Shown in pieces: positions 33,255 through 47,271 of a DNA stretch of 64,000 bases (within the stretch, counting starts at the first letter, position 1; the number at the start of each line of letters is the position of its first letter). Below the pieces are notes generated by a model. It made no database searches. It saw only the letters and a list, made by a program, of their open reading frames with translations, and was not told where the DNA came from. This DNA is from Petrolisthes cinctipes. Taxonomy: Eukaryota; Arthropoda; Malacostraca; Decapoda; Porcellanidae. The stretch spans positions 351,001-415,000 of the forward strand of contig JAWQEG010001354.1 in the NCBI GenBank assembly GCA_033782935.1, in the 5' to 3' direction. A program made the translations under genes and the position numbers.

Positions 33255-35300
33255 GTATGTATGATAGAATCCAGAGTACCTAACATTACACCTTATTTCA
33301 TTCCTCCAGCCCCTACCTGTTCCAACGTCACTCTTATTACCCCCACCCCTCTACTCCATTCCCTCCTGTTCCAATTCCACTACCGTTCCTTCCGTCTTTC
33401 CCTATTACTTCACTACTCCATTCCCTCCTGTTTCCACTCCATTTCCATTCCTTCCTCCCCTTCCATCTCTCCCAAAGCACACACACACTCTTCCTCCTCC
33501 CTCCAGACCCCAGGCAGTCAGCCACTCTCGTGACTCGTCTCTCGTCAGTTTGCCACTGGCGTTCAGTGCAACCAGTTGGTTGGACGTGTAGCTCTCTCTC
33601 TCTCAGCCCAGGCCAGGTCAGGCTTGGAAGCTCGCTGGTGCACACACACACACACACACACACACAGTCACTTATTCATTCAACCACCTACACTCACACG
33701 GTACCTCACCCCTTCCATGCAGACACCCACCCATCGGGACCTGTATAGAAGCGAGCAATAAAGGAGAAAATTATATGGTGTAAGTGGGTTTTCTGCTCAT
33801 GTGTAAAGTGATAAGTTTGTAATAAGTCTAGTAGACCAGGAAAAAGAGAGGTACAAACTAAGAACAAAATTATAATCTCAATAGAATTCGGAAATCGTTC
33901 AGAAGTGTGATGAATATAAAGTAATAAATTGTGAACAACCGTGATATATATTGACCAGTGATAGATTGTGAGTTAGAACCAAAGGTGTAAGAGTGTGTGT
34001 TCAGTCGTTGGTTGTGGTAATAATTGGTGTACAAGAATGGTGAAGGGCATCGTTAAAAATGCACTTGGAGTGTGTTGGTGGTGGTGGTGAAGGTGAGAGA
34101 GAGATGTTTCATATAGGAAATACAACATAATGTCATACAAACAATGGAATGGATTACATATACTCTGGAAATATTGCACCACGTTGTTCCTACACACTTC
34201 AGTGTTGTTTGAATGTGGTTAGTGTTACAATACTATTGCTTCTATAAACACCAGTGTAATATGGAAGGAAATATGGAAAAATTACTGCTGATATTCTGGC
34301 CATTTAGAATATGAAACTCAAAGTTAGTATAATTTTTTTGTGCAAAAATAAATCAAAGAATATAGTTTAACTAAAAAAATGTAAAGAAGAAAAAATGTGT
34401 AGACTTTCGTATAAAAAATTGAAAAGCGTCAATGCATAACGAGCGAGAGCGGAAATAATATAAACAAAGTGTAAATGTCATAATAAATACCATAAAACCA
34501 ATCCAAGACTTCACTACAAGTTCTTGCAGCAGTTTAAACAAGTACAACTACTCTATCACAAATAGTACAGTGACCTAACTAACTTCTTACAGAGTGTATC
34601 ACACCATCACGTGTACTAGTCGTTCTCTATTTCGTTGTGTCATCAGGTAACACGTTTTGTCAAGATTCGATCATTTTCTATAAAGTTGTCAAATCAAGTT
34701 GGAGTAACTGTTAGTTTGAGCAGAAAACCAAAGTAAAGTAGTATAGTGTGATATTTGTGTTAGTTCCTGCACCAGTTACCAGATAAGAAGTACGAAGAGG
34801 AAGAGAGAATTAATTAATGATAACTAAGAAGTGATAAATATAGTACTCGGGATTAGACAACACAAATTATCTCATTGGTTGAAAATTATTAGCACCGTTG
34901 ACGTGATTGCCTGTTTGTTTCCCGGTCTCCCTTCCTGCCACTCGGTACTTTTGAGTATACGTAGACTGGATTAAACTCAAGAGAATCTGCCTTATCAGGG
35001 ACAGAGTATACCATCCTCCCTCGTCCCTATATTTACTGTACCTATCTGTCTAATACTTGTCTATCTGTCTGTATCTCGGTCTGGAGTACGAGTGTACATT
35101 ATAGACAAACAAAGCTGATTGTTTCACTGGGATGGCAGTGACTTACATCCTCCAGGACTTCCCTGTTTGACATTCCACCCTCCCGTCTGTCTGTCTGTCT
35201 GTCTGTCTGTCTGCTTTGCTCCTTGCCTGTCTCTCGTCATTGGATATGTGAGTGGCTACGAGTCAGCTGAGAGCTCTGTCCCTCTTGGTTCTAAGTGGGG
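33255..35300. other. Mostly non-coding stretch with simple repeats
   Basis: Pyrimidine-rich DNA (33300-33520), a CT and CA microsatellite cluster (33588-33666) and a TCTG run at 35183-35212. No protein-like ORF. Confidence 0.5.
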
Positions 35301-35320
35301 CCCCCGTCACGTAACCTGGG

Positions 35321-35328
35321 TATATATA
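35321..35328 (+). promoter_or_regulatory. Candidate TATA box
   Basis: TATATATA follows a short GC-rich block (GGGGCCCCCGTCACG). No exact arthropod initiator lies 25-35 bp downstream. It is listed because a signal-peptide-like exon with a donor lies about 700 bp downstream on the same strand. Confidence 0.25.
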
Positions 35329-36006
35329 CGAGCCACAGTGTCGTAAAGTATCTGGGTTGAGAGGCACTTGGTAAAGGGGAGCTGCTATCTGGGATTATCA
35401 TTTATCACTCTTCACGGAACACAGGTGACGTGACGCTCTATACTCATGGTTTATACCTTGGAGGAGAATAGTCGTCTTCTTCTGACATATGAAATATAAT
35501 TACATACTCTCGAAAGTTTGTACCACATTATTCCTACACAACTCAGTGCTGTTTGAATGGGGTTAGCGTCTCATTTTCTAAAACGTATTATGTGTTAATT
35601 ACTACTGAACCTGTGGACTCTAGGTGTGCTTCCCATCAAAAAGAAACTATCTGGTGTTGGCTAAAAACAATGTTGATATTGATAAGTGTTTAAAACTTAA
35701 CTATGTATTTACTCAAGTTGGTCATAAACACTTAAACATTTAACATTCACTTGTCGGGAAAAGAAAACCAATAAACAGAAAAATAAGTGTGTGAGGCAAA
35801 TATAAATAAATAGATAAATAAACTACGTAAAACAGATCATCACGTGATAATAACAAATTATAATAACAACTGTTAAACTCACATCATCATAAACAAATAG
35901 TACAAGTGACTTAGAAAGATAGAAGAGAAAATGAGAGACTAATATATATAATAACGTGAGGGTAAAAGGAAGATAAATAATTTTAGTGAAAGGTGAGGAC
36001 ACTGTA

Positions 36007-36044
36007 CCATCACCACCACCACTACCACCATCACCACCACCACT
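36007..36044. repeat. CCA/CAC-rich simple repeat
   Basis: Runs of CAC and CCA triplets lie directly before the putative start codon at 36045. Confidence 0.8.
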
Positions 36045-36117
36045 ATGACTACCATGGTCACCACCACAGCAAGGCTCATCACCACACTCACCATTCTCTG
36101 CCACACTCCTGCTTTAG
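36045..36117 (+). CDS. Candidate first exon with signal peptide
   Basis: ATG at 36045 opens a 24-codon frame with a polar start, a hydrophobic stretch (LITTLTILCHTPAL) and then, at a phase-1 position, a strong donor (TTTAG|GTGAGTCC). This is the usual layout of the first coding exon of a secreted or membrane protein gene. The second exon is not identified in the window, so the product is unknown. The Thr-rich start derives from CAC/ACC repeats, so it could be a chance ORF. Confidence 0.35.
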
Positions 36118-36283
36118 GTGAGTCCTATGAGACGTTATTTATATACAAGACTATGGCTGCTATTATTAAACTTACTCTTCGAAGAAAATGTGTTTTGTCG
36201 TTAAATTCGTATTACAAAATAATAGGAACTGAACAACGAAGAGAACTTTTCCTGGAAGAAGAAGGTTGATAATACCAGACTAT

Positions 36284-36427
36284 GAATGTTGGATATATAG
36301 GACGTATGAGTATATAGGTGAATGTTGGATATATAGGACGTATGAGTATATAGGTGAATGTTGGATATATAGGACGTATGAGTATATAGGTGAATGTTGG
36401 ATATATAGGACGTATGAGTATATAGGA
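36284..36427. repeat. Four 36-bp tandem repeats
   Basis: Units beginning GAATGTTGGATATATAGG start at 36284, 36320, 36356 and 36392, and the last differs only at its end. Period 36 keeps frames open on both strands, which explains short repetitive ORFs there. Confidence 0.95.
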
Positions 36428-36429
36428 TA

Positions 36430-36935
36430 TATGAGGTATTATGTATTATTAATACAATGAGAACTATAACACCAAACACAGAGGGATTATTTGGCACTAA
36501 GATGAACAAGGGAATAATATATGTTAGGGGAGTATACTATAACGAAAGGTTATATACATACAGTTGTCTCCACTAGTAACGAGCACAGCGTCAGGTGGGT
36601 TTGGTGATATGTGGCACCACTGTGTTTGTTTACATAGTGTATTATGGTGTATATTATAACAGGAGTGAGTTCAGTCCATTATTTACTATTACTACGTGTA
36701 AACAAACACAGTGTTGCCACATTTCACTAACCAAACCCACCGGAAGTTGTTCTCGTTATTAGTGGAGGCAACTGTACGTTGTTCATTGACACAGCGCCTC
36801 ACCTTATATTTAAAACTTGGTGATGGAGCAACAAATTACCTCCGTCAGTGTACCTGTGGCGACAAAACACAGAAACCATTAAACAAATTAAAAAATTAAG
36901 GTTAGTCTGGCTAGGTGTTAAAAGCTTTCACCCTG

Positions 36936-36991
<56 letters not shown>

Positions 36992-37705
36992 CGCCTTGAA
37001 CTGCACATTTAAACTGAACATATTGATTTCGGAATGGTTGCCAGTAATGAAATAGGACCCAACTTGCTACATTCTGAATAGGAATGAAGGCAACATTTAA
37101 ACACCAGGGACTGAATCATTAAGACACACAGTATGACCCATGACACTTGTGAGTTAATGGAATCTGAAACAAAGGAGACATGTCAACAATACGTAAAGTA
37201 ATAGATGAACAAAATGATTAAGGATGAGAGAAGACTTGCCAAGGCCTGGAAGACCCTGTAGGTACGATATGACGAGGGAGAAGGTGATAGAGATTTAGGA
37301 CAACAAGTAACAAAGAAATAGAAAGTTAGGAGGGACAGTTGAAGAAGTTATGTAAGAGAGGAAATAAGAAATAAACAGAGGGAAAGATTGGATGGAGACA
37401 GCACAGGTAGAACGAAGGAAGGATAAATGAAAGAAAAGGAAGAAAAGAGAAGAAAATAAGAATGAAGTAGGATTAAAAGGAAGGAGAAAAACTAAGAGGA
37501 TGAGAATAAAAAGAAGGAAGACAGATTATAAGTAGGAAAGCCGAAATATTACAAGAGCAAATGAAAGACATAACCTCCACATGCAAGTATAAAATTAAAC
37601 TAAAAAAAAACAAAGTTGATTGAAGAAGTTGACGGTCCTTAAAGCCGGAGTGAATTTAATACTCACACTCAACCCACGATTTACCACTCTATTATTGCCA
37701 CCACT
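36430..37705. other. Non-coding stretch
   Basis: Contains a CT microsatellite (36938-36988) and a purine-rich region (37360-37560). A GTTTGTTTACATAGTG-type block at 36625 recurs inverted near 36690. No gene. Confidence 0.5.
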
Positions 37706-37834
37706 TTAAGGGCATAGTATACTCTTTGTACATTACAGCGCCTTGATTACTCCAAAGTATGCCAAGAAACAGGACCAGGTGAACAAAAATAAATATTGCC
37801 TGTTGCTTGTAATAGTTTGGAGGAATCAATTTAA
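37706..37834. mobile_element. TTAA hairpin MITE, copy 4, truncated
   Basis: Begins after TTAA (37706-37709) with GGGCATAGTATACTCTTTG and ends inside the opposite arm (AGTTTGGAGGAATCAA) at a second TTAA (37831-37834) where copy 5 starts. Confidence 0.7.
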
Positions 37835-38232
37835 GGGGATAGTATGCTGTACATACTGTTTGTACATAAGAGAGCCTTGAATATTCCAATAGTAATTTTC
37901 TTTCTCGCACCTTCACATACTGTAGAGGAATCATGGTGCTCCAATGTACAGTCACAAACATAAGTTTCTTTACCCCCCTGGCGAGAGTTAGGTCGAAGTC
38001 GTGGTTGGATATGGACTAGACGAACAATAATGGACCAGTTCATAATGTTGGAATGATGCTTCATGTCACTAGAGGTGTTCACTTGAATACAACAAATTTT
38101 ACACCGTCATGAGATACTGACCCCCAGTGTTCCTTTGCCTGGTCCTTCTCCAACAATAATTTCCACCTCATTCTCGCCATGGGGGTAAAGAAACTTATGC
38201 TCCTGACTGTACATACCAAAAGTATACTATCC
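37835..38232. mobile_element. TTAA hairpin MITE, copy 5, interrupted
   Basis: Left end GGGGATAGTATGCTGTACAT and right end CCAAAAGTATACTATCCC belong to one copy, split by a Tc1-type MITE at 37949-38209. Confidence 0.7.
37949..38209. mobile_element. Tc1/mariner-type MITE nested in copy 5
   Basis: The 261-bp body has terminal inverted repeats of about 38 bp. They begin CAGTC, share CATAAGTTTCTTTACCCCC, and are flanked by TA on both sides (37947-37948 and 38210-38211), the target duplication of this superfamily. No ORF. Confidence 0.8.
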
Positions 38233-38298
38233 CGTGATGCTCTGAAAATACAAATGGTAGTCAGGCTGGAAGTGGAGGAACAAGAGGGAATGTAGGAA

Positions 38299-38303
<5 letters not shown>

Positions 38304-38357
<54 letters not shown>
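38304..38357. repeat. (GA)n microsatellite
   Basis: About 26 GA units, directly at the 3' end of the I-like LINE tail. Confidence 0.95.
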
Positions 38358-38359
<2 letters not shown>

Positions 38360-38636
38360 TGATTGATTGATTGATTTAGAAATGCCATGAGGCATTTGGC
38401 GGCGCAACAGCTATGGTCATATACCGCCCAATACAAAGTATTCATCTACATCATTAATAAAATATTTACACAAACTAAACAGACTTCTGCACCCCGAAAG
38501 GGATAGTCAGCATGAATAAAAGAACATACAAACTAAAAGGCACATTTATACTAAAAAAAACCTGACTAATTCAAGTAAAATATATAAAAGATTAGAAAAC
38601 GTTGAACTATCTAAAAAGCCATAAATATAATAAAAT

Positions 38637-41297
38637 TCACAACTTTTGGAGGAGGCCAGCCTCCTCCACATAGGAGAGGGTGTTCCCTCCCACACTACAA
38701 GCCTCCTCCCCGAGCACCTGGGAGAGACTGTAAAAACCGTCACCCTTCCGGTACTCGGAGAGGTGCCTACGACGAAGGTCCCCAAGGCTGGGACACTCGA
38801 CAATAAGATGCCGTACTGTCAAAGGGACAAGACAATCATCACAGTAGGGAGGGTGAGCCCTCTCCATTAAAAAGCCATGAATCAATAATGTGTGGCCAAT
38901 GCGGAGACGGACAAGAGCCGTCTCCCACCGGCGGGACAGGCCACTGTAGCTCCACAAACCAAGGCGCTGGCGGATGTCGCGGAGCTTGTTAGCCCCGACG
39001 GCGTCCCATCTGTCCTGCCAGCAGGAATGAACGGTAGCATCTATGTAGGGTCGAAGGTCCACTGCAGGAACAGGATGACGCCTGGCAGGAGGCCGGGAAT
39101 TGGAGACCACAGCCTTAGCTAGGGCGTCAGCCCGCTCATTCCCATCAACAACCACATGGGCCGTGACCCAACAAAAAGTGACTTTCCGGCCACGACGACC
39201 CAGGAGGACAAGCCACTCAAGAATGGCCAACACCAGGGGATGGGAAGAGTTAAAATTACACAAGGCCTGCAAGGCACTACAGGAATCGCTAAAAATAGTA
39301 AACGAAGGCTGAGGGAGAGTAAAAATCACTTGGAGGGCATATAAAATGTCCGAGAGCTCAGCAGTAAAAATGGACATGACAGAAGGGAGCCTGCCTCCAC
39401 GGCAAAAGTCAGGAAAGACAACTCCAAAGCCAACTCCAGCATCAGACTTTGACCCATCAGTGTACACAGGGAGGGACTCCCTGTGAGTGAAGGCATGTTC
39501 TAAAAAGAGGGAACGAGCCACTGGAGGAGGAAGAGATTCCTTCTTGTCTGTAAAGCAGGTGCAGGGGAAAACTTCTGGAAGAAGCCATGGAGCCACCCTG
39601 GGGGCCCTCACAGGACAAATCTGGAAGTCATCTATGCCCATCTCCTCCATAGCCTTCCTGACCCGGAAGCCAAAGGGCCATGGCGCATGAGAATGTAAAA
39701 AGTAGTACCGAGACATGATATCAGATGACACCTCCAAGCAAGGTAGGGAGTCAGGAAGTCGATGTAATCGATGCCAACAACGAACCATCAAGGACTGGCG
39801 ACGGAGATCAAGAGGTGGCTCATTAGCGTCCACCAGGAGACTGGGGATTTGGGACGACCTGAAGGCTCTGGTCGCCAGACGTACTCCAGCATGATGAACA
39901 GGGTCTAGAACTCTGAGACGGGCATCGGTGGCAGAAGAGTACACCTCACACCCATAGTCGAGTTTTGACCTAATAAAAACATGGTATAGGCGGAGGAGGG
40001 TGGCCCGATCAGCCCCCCAGGATGTATGGCTCAGGACCCTCAACAGGTTAAGAGCCTTGAGGCAAGAGACCTTAAGTGTACGTAAGTGGGGAACCCAAGT
40101 CAAACGTTTGTCAAAAAGGATACCCAAAAAGCGAGTCTCCTCGACACATCGTATCCGATGACCATACATGAATAAGTCCGGATCCGGGTGGACGCCTCGG
40201 ATGCGGCAGAAGTGCATAGCAACTGTCTTGGAAGGAGAAAATCGAAACCCATGAGAACCAGTCCAACGTGACACCCTGTCAAGGGCAAGCTGCATGCGCC
40301 GCTCCGCCACTGACATACGGGAAGCAGCAAACCAGACTGCTAGGTCGTCAACGTACATCGAGTTAGCTATACCGTCTGGAAGGGATGAGGCAATGGCATT
40401 AATTGCTACTGCAAACAATGTAACACTGAGGACGCTTCCCTGGGGGACGCCCTCCTCCTGTGCAACAGATGCTGAGTGGGTTGTACCAACCCTCACAGAA
40501 AAACTGCGACCACTGAGAAACTCCTTAAGAAAGCGTGGAAGGTGACCACGCAGGCCATATAAATGGAGTTGCTGCAGGATGCCATATTGCCATGTAGTGT
40601 CATAGGCTTTCTCTAAATCGAAGAATACACAGACAAGGTGTTGATGTCGTGCAAAGGCCTCACATGCAGCAGCTTCCAACCTGACCAGAGCATCTGTAGT
40701 GGAACGGTATTTACGAAAGCCAGACTGGGACGGAGACAGAAAATCACCCCATTCCAAGAAGTATACCAGTCTGACATTTACCATCTTTTCAAATAGTTTA
40801 CAGAGACAGGAGGTCAAGGCAATTGGTCGATAATTGAGGGCAACACCAGAGTCCTTGCCCGGCTTGAGAAAAGGAAGGATGGTAGCAACCCTCCACCCAG
40901 AAGGGAAGACACCCTCCAGCCAGATTCTGTTATATAAAGCTAAAAGAAATGAGATTGCCTCCTCACCCAAGTGTCGTAACATTGCATATGGGATGTTGTC
41001 TGGCCCAGGAGAAGTGTCGCCGCAGAGAGAGAGAGCAGAATGCAGGTCTCTCAGGGTAAATATATGGTTATAACTTTCATTCTCGTTCCCTGAGAAATCC
41101 AGTACAGTACGCTCCTTGGCTCTTAACTCATGCCTGACAGCCAGAGGTCGAGAGTCGCGGCTGGAGACCTTTGCAAAAGCCTCCGCCATGGTATTGGCCA
41201 CTGTCAAACCATCCATGATCTTAATTCCATTGACCTTAAGTACAGGTGGAGAACTAGGAGAAAACTTCCCCGCCATCTTACGGACTCTCCTGAACAC
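38637..41297 (-). CDS. I-like LINE ORF2, RT and RNase H part
   Basis: An 886-codon open frame. It has thumb/fingers motifs PGPDNIPYAMLRHLG, YRPIALTSCLCKLFEK and SQSGFRKYRSTTDAL, and the first catalytic Asp in FFDLEKAYDTTW. EEGVPQGSVLSVTLF follows, with the catalytic YVDD at residues 315-318 of the frame, then FLGILFDKRLTW. RNase H spans roughly residues 605-740 with VYTDGSKSDAGVG, TAELSDILYAL, FSDSCSALQAL and DGNERADALA. A C-terminal cysteine-histidine segment reads CDDCLVPLTVRHLIVECP. All catalytic residues are present. It is separated from the endonuclease by a frameshift, so the polyprotein cannot be made as is. Confidence 0.9.
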   Translation of the reverse strand: MFRRVRKMAGKFSPSSPPVLKVNGIKIMDGLTVANTMAEAFAKVSSRDSRPLAVRHELRAKERTVLDFSGNENESYNHIFTLRDLHSALSLCGDTSPGPDNIPYAMLRHLGEEAISFLLALYNRIWLEGVFPSGWRVATILPFLKPGKDSGVALNYRPIALTSCLCKLFEKMVNVRLVYFLEWGDFLSPSQSGFRKYRSTTDALVRLEAAACEAFARHQHLVCVFFDLEKAYDTTWQYGILQQLHLYGLRGHLPRFLKEFLSGRSFSVRVGTTHSASVAQEEGVPQGSVLSVTLFAVAINAIASSLPDGIANSMYVDDLAVWFAASRMSVAERRMQLALDRVSRWTGSHGFRFSPSKTVAMHFCRIRGVHPDPDLFMYGHRIRCVEETRFLGILFDKRLTWVPHLRTLKVSCLKALNLLRVLSHTSWGADRATLLRLYHVFIRSKLDYGCEVYSSATDARLRVLDPVHHAGVRLATRAFRSSQIPSLLVDANEPPLDLRRQSLMVRCWHRLHRLPDSLPCLEVSSDIMSRYYFLHSHAPWPFGFRVRKAMEEMGIDDFQICPVRAPRVAPWLLPEVFPCTCFTDKKESLPPPVARSLFLEHAFTHRESLPVYTDGSKSDAGVGFGVVFPDFCRGGRLPSVMSIFTAELSDILYALQVIFTLPQPSFTIFSDSCSALQALCNFNSSHPLVLAILEWLVLLGRRGRKVTFCWVTAHVVVDGNERADALAKAVVSNSRPPARRHPVPAVDLRPYIDATVHSCWQDRWDAVGANKLRDIRQRLGLWSYSGLSRRWETALVRLRIGHTLLIHGFLMERAHPPYCDDCLVPLTVRHLIVECPSLGDLRRRHLSEYRKGDGFYSLSQVLGEEACSVGGNTLSYVEEAGLLQKL

Positions 41298-41353
41298 TTG
41301 GGTGAGTGGAGTTTAATATTAATTGAAGACACATAGGCCTTCCAAGATGCACG

Positions 41354-42360
41354 TCAGGCCTCTTTTAAAACTCGTCTAGCCCGAGCCCTTGCCCGTCGGA
41401 AGTCCTCTAAAAGAGTTGGGTCCCCACGATTGCGACGAAGGCGAGAGAAAGCAGCGCGCTTCTCCCGCACAGCAGTGATGCAGACTGGTGACCACCAAGG
41501 GACAGGACGTTTGGGAAAGTAGCCAGAAGTTCTAGGGATAGAGTTGAGAGCAGCAGAGTGGAGCATATCAGTGAAATATGTTACAGCCTCGTCAGAGCTA
41601 CCGAAATCAGCTACAAAAGAGACCGATGAAGTTAGCTCTCTAAAACACTGCCAGTCAGCCTTCTCTAATTTCCACCAAGGAAGACGAGACTGTGGTTCGT
41701 ACCTGTTACCTTCTAAAAGTATAGGGAAATGGTCACTGCCATATAAGTCAGGCAACACTCTCCAAGTAAAATCCAACAGAGCACTGGGTGAGCAAAGGGA
41801 AATGTCAATGGTGGTAAAAGTCCCAGTAGGGCTATTAAAATGTGTCACATCTCCCGTATTTAAAACCCCTAATCCCTCATCCTCAATAAAAGAAGCCAAT
41901 AAAACACCCCTGGGGTTGACCGAACTGTCACCCCACAGAGGATGACGACCATTAAAATCACCCAATAAAATAAAGGGAGATGGAAGGTCTCGTACAAGAT
42001 GGTTGAGATCACCCCTCTCAACTGTAACACTGGGAGGAAGGTATAGACTGCACACAGTGTACGGGCGGTCCATAAAAACCTTAACTGCAACAGCTTGGAG
42101 TGGAGTGTCAAGCTCCAGGCTCGTGCATGGAATAGCTCGGCGAACTAGGATGGCAGAGCCACCATGATGACCCTGCCCTTCAAATGAATTGGAATAAAAT
42201 GCTGAGTATGCTGGAGGACTGGCAGGAATGTAGTCCCCAAGCATTGTCTCTTGGAGAGAAACACATGCAGGAGAGAAGCTAGAGAGAAGAACTCGCAGTT
42301 CCTCCCAAGAAGCACGCAAGCCACGGCAATTCCACTGAAGGACCTTGAACGGTGTTACTT
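41354..42360 (-). CDS. I-like LINE ORF2, endonuclease part
   Basis: The frame opens before KVLQWNCRG (about 42345) and ends at 41354. Endonuclease motifs are VSLQETM (catalytic Glu), HHGGSAILVRR, VCSLYLPP, LLGDFNGRHPLWG, TIDISLCSP and GSDHFPIL with the catalytic Asp-His. All active residues are conserved. No ATG precedes KVLQWN in this frame, and it overlaps the end of ORF1 (stop near 42355), so re-initiation or frameshifting may start translation. Confidence 0.85.
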
Positions 42361-44381
42361 TAGTACTGATTTTTGGGAAGCCTCACGGAGGTACTTCCCA
42401 CTACCACCTCGACCTGAGGGTTTACTCAAACAATAAGATTTGTCTAATCCTGGGCCACTAGAAGAAGAGCGAACCTGAGGAGTAGTACTTGGGGCAGTAA
42501 TTGGAACCCGTAGATGAGTCCCTGAAGCATCTGATATGTTAGAAGAAGATGAAGGTATATGAGATGGGATATTCTTTGAAACAATTACATTGGTTCTGTC
42601 CTGTACAGCAGTGATATCACTGACAAGGCAGATACATCAACATCCATAATACAGGTGGTAGAATCACTCCACTGCTCAAGCGGAAGAGAAAGTGAATCTT
42701 TTGAAGTCACAACATCCGTGGCATCCACATTAACTTCACGCCCCTCTGATGATCCCGAAGGAAGCTTGCGAGGAGGAACTTCTGTTGAATCAAGAGATTC
42801 ATCAGAGCCACGAGAACGCTTCTAGTGAAATTGAGAGGAAACTATGGATGAGTCCACAGAGATGGTTGCCTCACAAGGTGGAACATCTATAGAGTAAAGT
42901 GCCTCAGAGGAACCTCGAAGGCGTCTCTGTGGCAGTTTAGGTGACTTAAGTTTCCTTTTGGGAGAGCGTGTGGCAGCGTGAACCTCTACCACATGGACAC
43001 TTTTAGCTAAAGTCTGAGAATTGTCATCAGTTGAAGGGTCACCAGAATGAGTGTCTGATAAAGTTTCCAAGACAGAGAAACTATTATGTAGAGTAACCTT
43101 AGAAACGTTCTCACTAGAGCAAAAAGCAGCTGCCTCTTGAGAGGGTTGAGAGGGTGCTGCAACCAATTTAGGGCGAAGGGAGGAGGCGTATGTCTTCACA
43201 CCACCATCCTTCTGTCGCCTGAAGTTGAGTTGCTGTCTGGCACTACCTATGCTAATGAATTGAGTATTAGCCAAGTGGAGGATATCCTGCTCAAGTAGGT
43301 ACATCTTACATTGGCGAGAACACAAGGGGTGAGCATCTCTGCAGTAAAAGCAATAACTCTCTGACCGACACTCAGAAGTAAGATGTGAGTCAAGAGCAGA
43401 ACAATTACCACACCGGGAACGGTTGTTGCAGTTCCTCTTCCCATGACCAAACTCATAACAACAGAAACACTGTAGGGGACGCTCAACAAAAGGCTTCACC
43501 TCAAATGAGGTGGGGTTAATGTTAATGCAATCTGGGATATGCGAGCCATAGAAAGTGAGGATGATCATATTTTTACTGCCTTTCATCTTCGGTACTCGTT
43601 GGACACTGTCTGGGCACATAGCGAGAATGTCCTCTTCTGAGAATTCATACAGGTCCTCATTATATATACGCCCCTTGCTATAATTAAATGTTCGATGTGG
43701 TTTAATAGATTCAAACATGCTATCAGATGGACAGGGGAGATTGAGGAGCATCATGGCCTGTGTAAGATCTTTGGCTCTGATCAAAACGTCCTTACCATAT
43801 TTCTTTATGTGGCCCATTGGTAATAATCCAATTTCTTTCTCCAGATACCTGGAAGCATGGATAAGGTTACCACGTCCCTCCCTGTAGTAAGCCACAAACC
43901 AAAAGGGTGTAGGAACCCGACGTTCCTTTAGGACATGCTCTGCAGAGTCATCAAATATATTAGGGCAGTAGTCATTGTCACTGTCAACTACATTGATGGA
44001 CCGCATCATCTGAACTTTACAATGAGTATCCCCCACCGTCAGAGAATCTTTTGCCTCAAATGCAGCTTTGGCAGCAGCATTTGTATTGAAAGTAATATAG
44101 CACCGATTAGACCTACAATCACTGTCATATGTGATTCGGATTCGGAGGACTACTCCAAAACACTTAAAAATGGAGTGGATAGCGCCATAGGTAAAGGATG
44201 CGAGCACATTCGTTAACATTAACGTGTCCAAATCGCTAACAGGGTTCTTCGACACAACACCCGACCTGCTAGGTCTACTCTTATTTGCAGCTTTCTGCAT
44301 CTTACCACGACCAGAGAGTGACGTCTCGAGGGCCTGGTCGACCACCGCTCGAGGAAGAGATTGGGGCTTTTCTGTATCCAT
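42355..44381 (-). CDS. I-like LINE ORF1, RNA-binding protein
   Basis: A 519-codon frame (44381-42822) continues after a probable frameshift in a Ser/Asp-rich segment (RSRGSDESLDSTEV) to a stop near 42355. Three zinc knuckles lie near residues 310-370: CFCCYEFGHGKRNC, CGNCSALDSHLTSEC and CFYCRDAHPLC. The N-terminal half has an RRM-like fold candidate (RCYITFNTNAAAKAAFEAK). ORF1 proteins of this group coat the RNA and form the ribonucleoprotein. Confidence 0.75.
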
Positions 44382-45186
44382 ATATCATTGGTTTAGTGTT
44401 TTTTGCCCCAGGAGCCAAGAGCTACTACCTACCGGGCAGATGAGGGGACCGAGCGCTGGTCGCCGTGGGCGGGGTACCTCTTCCCCGACGGGGCCACTCG
44501 TTTTAAAAAGCAGCCCCAATGGCTCGAAAGTTCGCCCACGACGGTGCTGAGACCCCCCTCCCCAACATCTCCCGGCCCAGATACCCAACCATCCAACATA
44601 GGACGGCCCCTAGAGGGCAGTCCCTCCAGAGGGCAGCGCTGTTGGCCCGTACTGGCAGCCTAATGCATGGGAACCATTTAGTCTGGTCTCTCACTGGCGA
44701 CCTTACTAGCATGGGAAGCCCTCTCTCCCCGAAATCGGAGCAGAGCAGGGGCCGGAGCCCCCTCTAGTCTAGCTCGCCAGGTCTCAGAGACACGCAAGCC
44801 CCCCCACCACGTCAAGGCGGTTCCCGTTGGGGGGGGAGAGAGAGAGGGAAAAAACGGTGAAAATATCAATGAAAGTGTAAGAGGTAGACGTACGGAGAGC
44901 AGGAGGAAAGAGAGGAAGCATACAAGGAATGAAAGAGAGAGAGAAAGAGAAGGAAATATATTTGCTGCACTGTCTTCCTTGGTGCACTCTTCCACCAACA
45001 CCAGAGTGACGCCCCTGTGAGCGGACCACAGCTGACCTCTGATGAGTTGTCATTCGGAAATTTTAGTGTTGTGAAACTTGAGACAGAGGTGATTCTTACC
45101 TTACAGCTGGTGATATTGTTGGGGTCACATTGTCTAAGTAACTTGCTCTAAACCTTTTTCCAGTGATGACTACAGGATTACAAGAG

Positions 45187-47169
<1,983 letters not shown>

Positions 47170-47271
47170 TCTAATTGAAGAAAGAAAAAACAACAAGGTA
47201 GAAAGAGCACACGAAGGAGGAATGTAAATAAAAGTGTTGAAGATATAGAGACACATAATAAAGGACATAAT

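Larger units (their letters stand above)
38358..45010 (-). mobile_element. I-like LINE, near full length
   Basis: Minus-strand element with ORF1 (nucleic-acid-binding, 44381 downward), ORF2 endonuclease (42360-41354) and ORF2 RT-RNase H (41297-38637). A 3' UTR follows, ending in a tetranucleotide CAAT-type tail at 38358-38378. RNase H after RT places it in the I superfamily. A frameshift near 41330 and probable shifts near 42820 make this copy inactive. The GC-rich region 44382-45010 is probably the 5' UTR; its outer limit is uncertain. Confidence 0.85.

Noticed and set aside
33530..33761. Initiator-like TTCAGTG at about 33561 as a promoter
   Set aside because: The downstream element is not at the expected distance and no coding exon follows.
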